Assembly: GCF_963675165.1 (NCBI RefSeq)
Contig: NC_087387.1
Span: 3,622,990-3,686,989, forward strand
Direction: 5' to 3'
Source: Halichondria panicea
Taxonomy: Eukaryota; Porifera; Demospongiae; Suberitida; Halichondriidae
Length of the DNA stretch: 64,000 bases
Under the pieces are notes generated by a model. It had not been told where the DNA came from, ran no database searches, and worked only from the letters and a program-made list of their open reading frames with translations. Positions 62,001-64,000 of the stretch are shown in pieces. The translations under genes and the position numbers were made by a program. Every line of letters begins with the position of its first letter. Position 1 is the stretch's first letter.

Positions 62001-63345
62001 CAGTGTACATGTACATGTGTATATAAGTATGTACAGTGTACATGTACATGTTTAAGTATGTACATGTACAGTGTACATGTACAATGTACATGTGTAAGTA
62101 TATACATGTACACTGTAGCTCTAGCAATTTTACCTTTCTCACAGGAAACATGTTTGCTTCTCTATTTCTCACACCATTATCTTTTTCATGAGAAAAGAGC
62201 TTTTTTCCCACCAGGCTCATGAGCTGCTCCTCATAGCTACCATGGATTGCCCCCATTTCAGCTTCAAAGTCATTATGCAGTGATTTTAACTCCTCTTGAT
62301 GTTCATTCTCTAACTCTTCCTTCTCACAGAGCAAAACTTGATAAAACAGTTTCTCTTGAGCAAATTGATTTTCAAGTTCTTTAATTCTATTCCTATCTGC
62401 TGCAATTAAAGTAGTTTTCAGGAACGATTCGTTGTTGACAGAAATCCCTGTTTTTGATTCCTGCAGCTGAGCTTTAAGAATTTCGATTTCATTGTGTGCA
62501 TCTTTTAGCTCATTTGACATCTTGTCTTTGGCAAATTGGACTTCATCAGCGTCTGATTTTAGTTTTACACATTCCTGACTTTTGAGTTCAATCTGATATT
62601 GCAATTGTTTAATTTGACCACTTGACTCCTGAAGCTTGGTCTGTACTTGTTCAAGACTAGTTGACAGGCTATCTACATCCTCCTGCGTTTTAATAAGCAC
62701 CTTCTCCAAGTTCTTTCTTCCTTTTTTTGAGTAAGGATAAGCTGCTACAATTGCTATGAGCTTGCTCATTTCTTGCTTAATTACCATTAATCGTTCTGCA
62801 GCATTTTGAGCTGTATCAATGGCACTTTCTAGACTAGAGGTGACATCATCAAAATCGAAGTCGTCTTCTTTATGCAGATTGCTCATAGAGCTTCCAGCCT
62901 GATTCTCCAAAAAGAAATTGTACAATGATGATAGTAAACGTTCCCTATTGTCACACTTTTCTTCCAAGTCAAGAATAATAACCATCAATTTCTGGTGGTA
63001 TTTGTATCGATGACGTGGATCCCCTAACAACTCATACAAGTAGGCGGGATCTTCAATAACCTCTATGTTGGAAGCATCCATGTCAGACTGCAACTTTATC
63101 TGCATGCCCTCGTATTCATTTAGTGTATAGTCAACACGTTTATGTATTTTTGAAAGTGCTAGTTGGATTTCATCTTGCAGTCTTTTCTTCTTAGCTTGTT
63201 GAGTGACAAGCAACGCTTGACTAGCAGGATCTAGCAGTGGATCTGTCTGACTGAGAGCAATTTCATCATTCGATTTGCTATCAGGAAGCACAGTTCTTTG
63301 TTTGGCATGTTTCTGAAACCTTTTCCCTTTACGTTTTGAGGACAT
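47070..63345 (-). CDS. Large coiled-coil protein, not recognised (3' end uncertain)
   Basis: I do not recognise this gene. Eight exons link in phase on the complement: 62134-63345 (from ATG), 61146-61317, 60179-60651, 57942-58096, 55470-55680, 52663-52832, 47481-47974 and 47070-47297, totalling about 1,038 codons. The N-terminus is basic (MSSKRKGKRFQKHAKQR). Residues ~40-110 are helical, followed by a distinctive DPAYLYELLGDPRHRYKYHQK block, then long heptad-rich coiled coil to about residue 400 and again in exon 60179-60651 (ELKQEFEFQKKQ; LEEEKHTLEDQVTMLEVENA). The C-terminal third is mixed helix with an RRRRWRR basic patch earlier on (exon 61146-61317). No signal peptide or membrane segment. 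A centrosomal, ciliary or cytoskeletal scaffold role would fit but is speculation. The last listed exon ends in a donor (GTAAGC), so coding continues left of 47070. A possible terminal exon is 46697-46812. Confidence 0.75.
49089..49520. mobile_element. Degenerate pogo-like copy with a nested insertion
   Basis: The left end CAGTAGACTCTCGCTATT and internal CTCGATATACCGG and CACTCGCTATTCCG follow 2745-3176. An AT-rich unit with GTATTACTACA / GTAATAGTAATAC ends (about 49203-49351) interrupts it, and no right terminal repeat is visible. Confidence 0.65.
51537..51697. mobile_element. 161-bp MITE, CAGGG ends, 5-bp TSD
   Basis: Perfect 15-bp terminal inverted repeats CAGGGTGTCATACAG / CTGTATGACACCCTG, flanked by ACATG on both sides. 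Interior contains GGGGGGATATCCCCCCC. Confidence 0.88.
51883..51944. repeat. 62-bp palindrome centred on GCGAACGTTCGC
   Basis: CCCCACCCTGGACGCGAAC and its exact reverse complement meet at the centre, with outer AGTTGGG / CCCAACT also paired. GGGTCACGCCCAACT recurs at about 36370. Confidence 0.85.
54000..55469. other. Intron sequence of the coiled-coil gene, no exon found
   Basis: Mostly AT-rich sequence. A GGGTAATTTTCGTGG-family relative lies at about 55017-55240 and a foldback related to 12961-13119 at about 55247-55396. Confidence 0.5.
56061..56132. mobile_element. Short repeat, inverted partner of 56749-56821
   Basis: AGACTCGCAAGCCACTCCC ... GGGACTGGTAACTCTGGGCT. The unit is itself a weak hairpin (CCACTCCCTTTTCTC / GAGAAAAGGGACTGG) around a G-rich tip. 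Confidence 0.75.
56749..56821. mobile_element. Short repeat, inverted partner of 56061-56132
   Basis: AGCCCAGAGTCACCAGTCCC ... GGGAGTGGCTTGCGAGTCT. Near-exact reverse complement of the upstream unit, 0.6 kb away. Confidence 0.75.
58320..58745 (-). repeat. ~430-bp dispersed repeat, inverted relative to 4980-5445
   Basis: Shared blocks in reverse order: CCCACTTGGGGTCTGTATCA, GGGTGGGGTTTAACTACC, CTCCCTTGCCTTGAGGGAGC, GGACAGATGGGTGGGGCTC, AGTTTTTGAGACTGTTAGCT and ATTGTCCACTA. No coding frame. Confidence 0.75.
58802..58866 (-). pseudogene. tRNA-like remnant
   Basis: On the complement, GCTATTA and CAGTAGC can form an acceptor stem (6 of 7 pairs). GGTAAAGCACTCGACTCAAA resembles the D-loop to anticodon region of Leu(CAA)-type tRNAs, and GAGTTCGAGTCCC resembles a T loop. 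The 5' half of the D arm is missing and the anticodon and T stems pair poorly. Likely a decayed tRNA or the head of a tRNA-derived SINE. Confidence 0.45.
58911..59052. repeat. Foldback element, conserved-tip type (diverged)
   Basis: Arms ATGGGATATATTGGCTCA / TGAGCCAATATATCCCAT around a GC-rich tip, CCCCGGAGGGCCGCAGGCC followed by TCGAGGG. Related to 5513-5628. Confidence 0.75.
60721..60849. mobile_element. MITE-like repeat with clear terminal inverted repeats
   Basis: ACCGTATAGCGGGTAACTTT at the left and CGAAAATTACCCGCCATACGGT-type sequence at the right. The best-preserved ends of the GGGTAATTTTCGTGG family in this window. Confidence 0.8.
61600..61996. mobile_element. ~400-bp repeat with ACCGTATATGCTCGATCAG ends
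   Basis: The left end ACCGTATATGCTCGATCAG and right end CTGATCAAGCATATACGGT are inverted. Inside, CTCAAATAGTAGCCTC and AAATGAAACATTTAGTAGCC repeat. Related sequence at about 35875-36070, 51290-51480 and 51722-51830. Confidence 0.75.
61997..62112. repeat. GTACATGTACA low-complexity repeat
   Basis: Self-complementary GTACAGTGTACATGTACATG units run from the end of the upstream element up to about 20 bp from the splice donor of exon 62134-63345. Confidence 0.85.
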
Positions 63346-63370
63346 CTGCCAACAATATACAGTGCATGAA

Positions 63371-63620
63371 CAGGGTTCTATCTAGAAGAAATATTTTGGG
63401 GGGGAAGATATTTTGTGGGGGGAAGCCTACGGCGAGTGCAAAGCACAAGCCGTAGGCTGAAAGGGGGGTTCAGGGGTCCTCCCCCGGAAAATTTTTTATT
63501 CTAGATGGCCAGAGACGCAATTTGAGCCAAATAAGGTCTTTTACTTAAAAATTTGAGGTGCACAAATAGAGAGTTTGGGGGGGAAGCTTCCCCCCTGCCC
63601 CCCCACTAGATAGAACCCTG
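63371..63620. mobile_element. 250-bp MITE, CAGGG ends, 5-bp TSD
   Basis: Perfect 15-bp terminal inverted repeats CAGGGTTCTATCTAG / CTAGATAGAACCCTG with direct ATGAA on both sides (63366-63370 and 63621-63625). G-rich and C-rich subterminal stretches pair. It lies 26 bp upstream of the coiled-coil gene ATG, so probably within or just beside its 5' leader. Confidence 0.92.
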
Positions 63621-64000
63621 ATGAAGATGCAGCATTCAAACCATTTTCTATAGTGTTTTAATTGCTTGCAGCTATAAATCATAAGATTATAATTTTGCTC
63701 ACTTGTTGCCTTTTGACCTCTGACGCAGTGCCAATATTATGGCAATATAATTATGGCATAACCTGAGCCCAATACTTCAAATCATGGCTTTTATATAGGG
63801 ACACGCTCACTAAGGCATTTGTGGTTCCTGTTGGAAATTTGCTTCCCGCATATACATGTATGCATGGTTTCGATGCATTGTAATTCCAGCCACTAAAAAC
63901 AGAACAACTAATTATTATGCCTCGGTGCGCACGAGCAAGCGAGGTTGGTACCGTATAGCGAGTATATTTCGAGGGTATAAATGTTCGTGGTTTTCGCGGA

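Overview
This window looks like animal nuclear DNA, most probably from a sponge (demosponge). It has intron-rich genes with GT-AG introns, an intraflagellar-transport gene (WDR19/IFT144), two DDAH genes, two fibrillar collagen genes made of many small Gly-X-Y exons, a eukaryotic tRNA-Ala gene, and AT-rich intergenic DNA crowded with small foldback transposons. The sponge assignment is inference from the gene mix and genome texture. Animal origin is secure.

Layout. 1-8758 (+): 3' half of WDR19, with the 5' end outside the window and one 5.4-kb intron full of repeats. 8759-14594: no gene seen; tandem repeats, a poly-C tract, a ~1.4-kb element with long inverted arms, a near-perfect 159-bp palindrome and a 200-N gap. 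14595-16030 and 17254-21574 (+): two tandem DDAH genes of four exons each. 22325-34901 (-): a complete fibrillar collagen of about 47 exons (signal peptide, TSPN-like domain, minor helix, N-telopeptide, ~337-triplet major helix, C-propeptide), with tRNA-Ala(AGC) inside one of its introns. 34902-39882: 5-kb divergent intergenic region. 39883-46408 (+): a second fibrillar collagen in head-to-head orientation, cut off by a 200-N gap about 58% of the way through its helix. 46609-63345 (-): a large coiled-coil protein gene I do not recognise, whose 3' end is probably also lost at the gap. 63346-64000: its upstream region, with another small transposon.

How the genes relate. The two collagens form a divergent pair and share the classic exon rule (whole Gly-first exons of 45, 54, 99, 108, 162 or 216 bp) and a similar Asp-Pro-(Tyr)-Lys-Gly-Pro N-telopeptide, so they may be chains of one fibril type. 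The DDAH copies arose by tandem duplication; exons 2-3 and the flanking intron DNA are far more alike than exons 1 and 4, which suggests gene conversion. The most unusual non-coding signal is a set of foldback elements that share a GC-rich hairpin-tip motif but have unrelated arms. Several other small elements keep clear terminal inverted repeats and target-site duplications. Both N gaps are exactly 200 bases, so they are placeholders of unknown true size.
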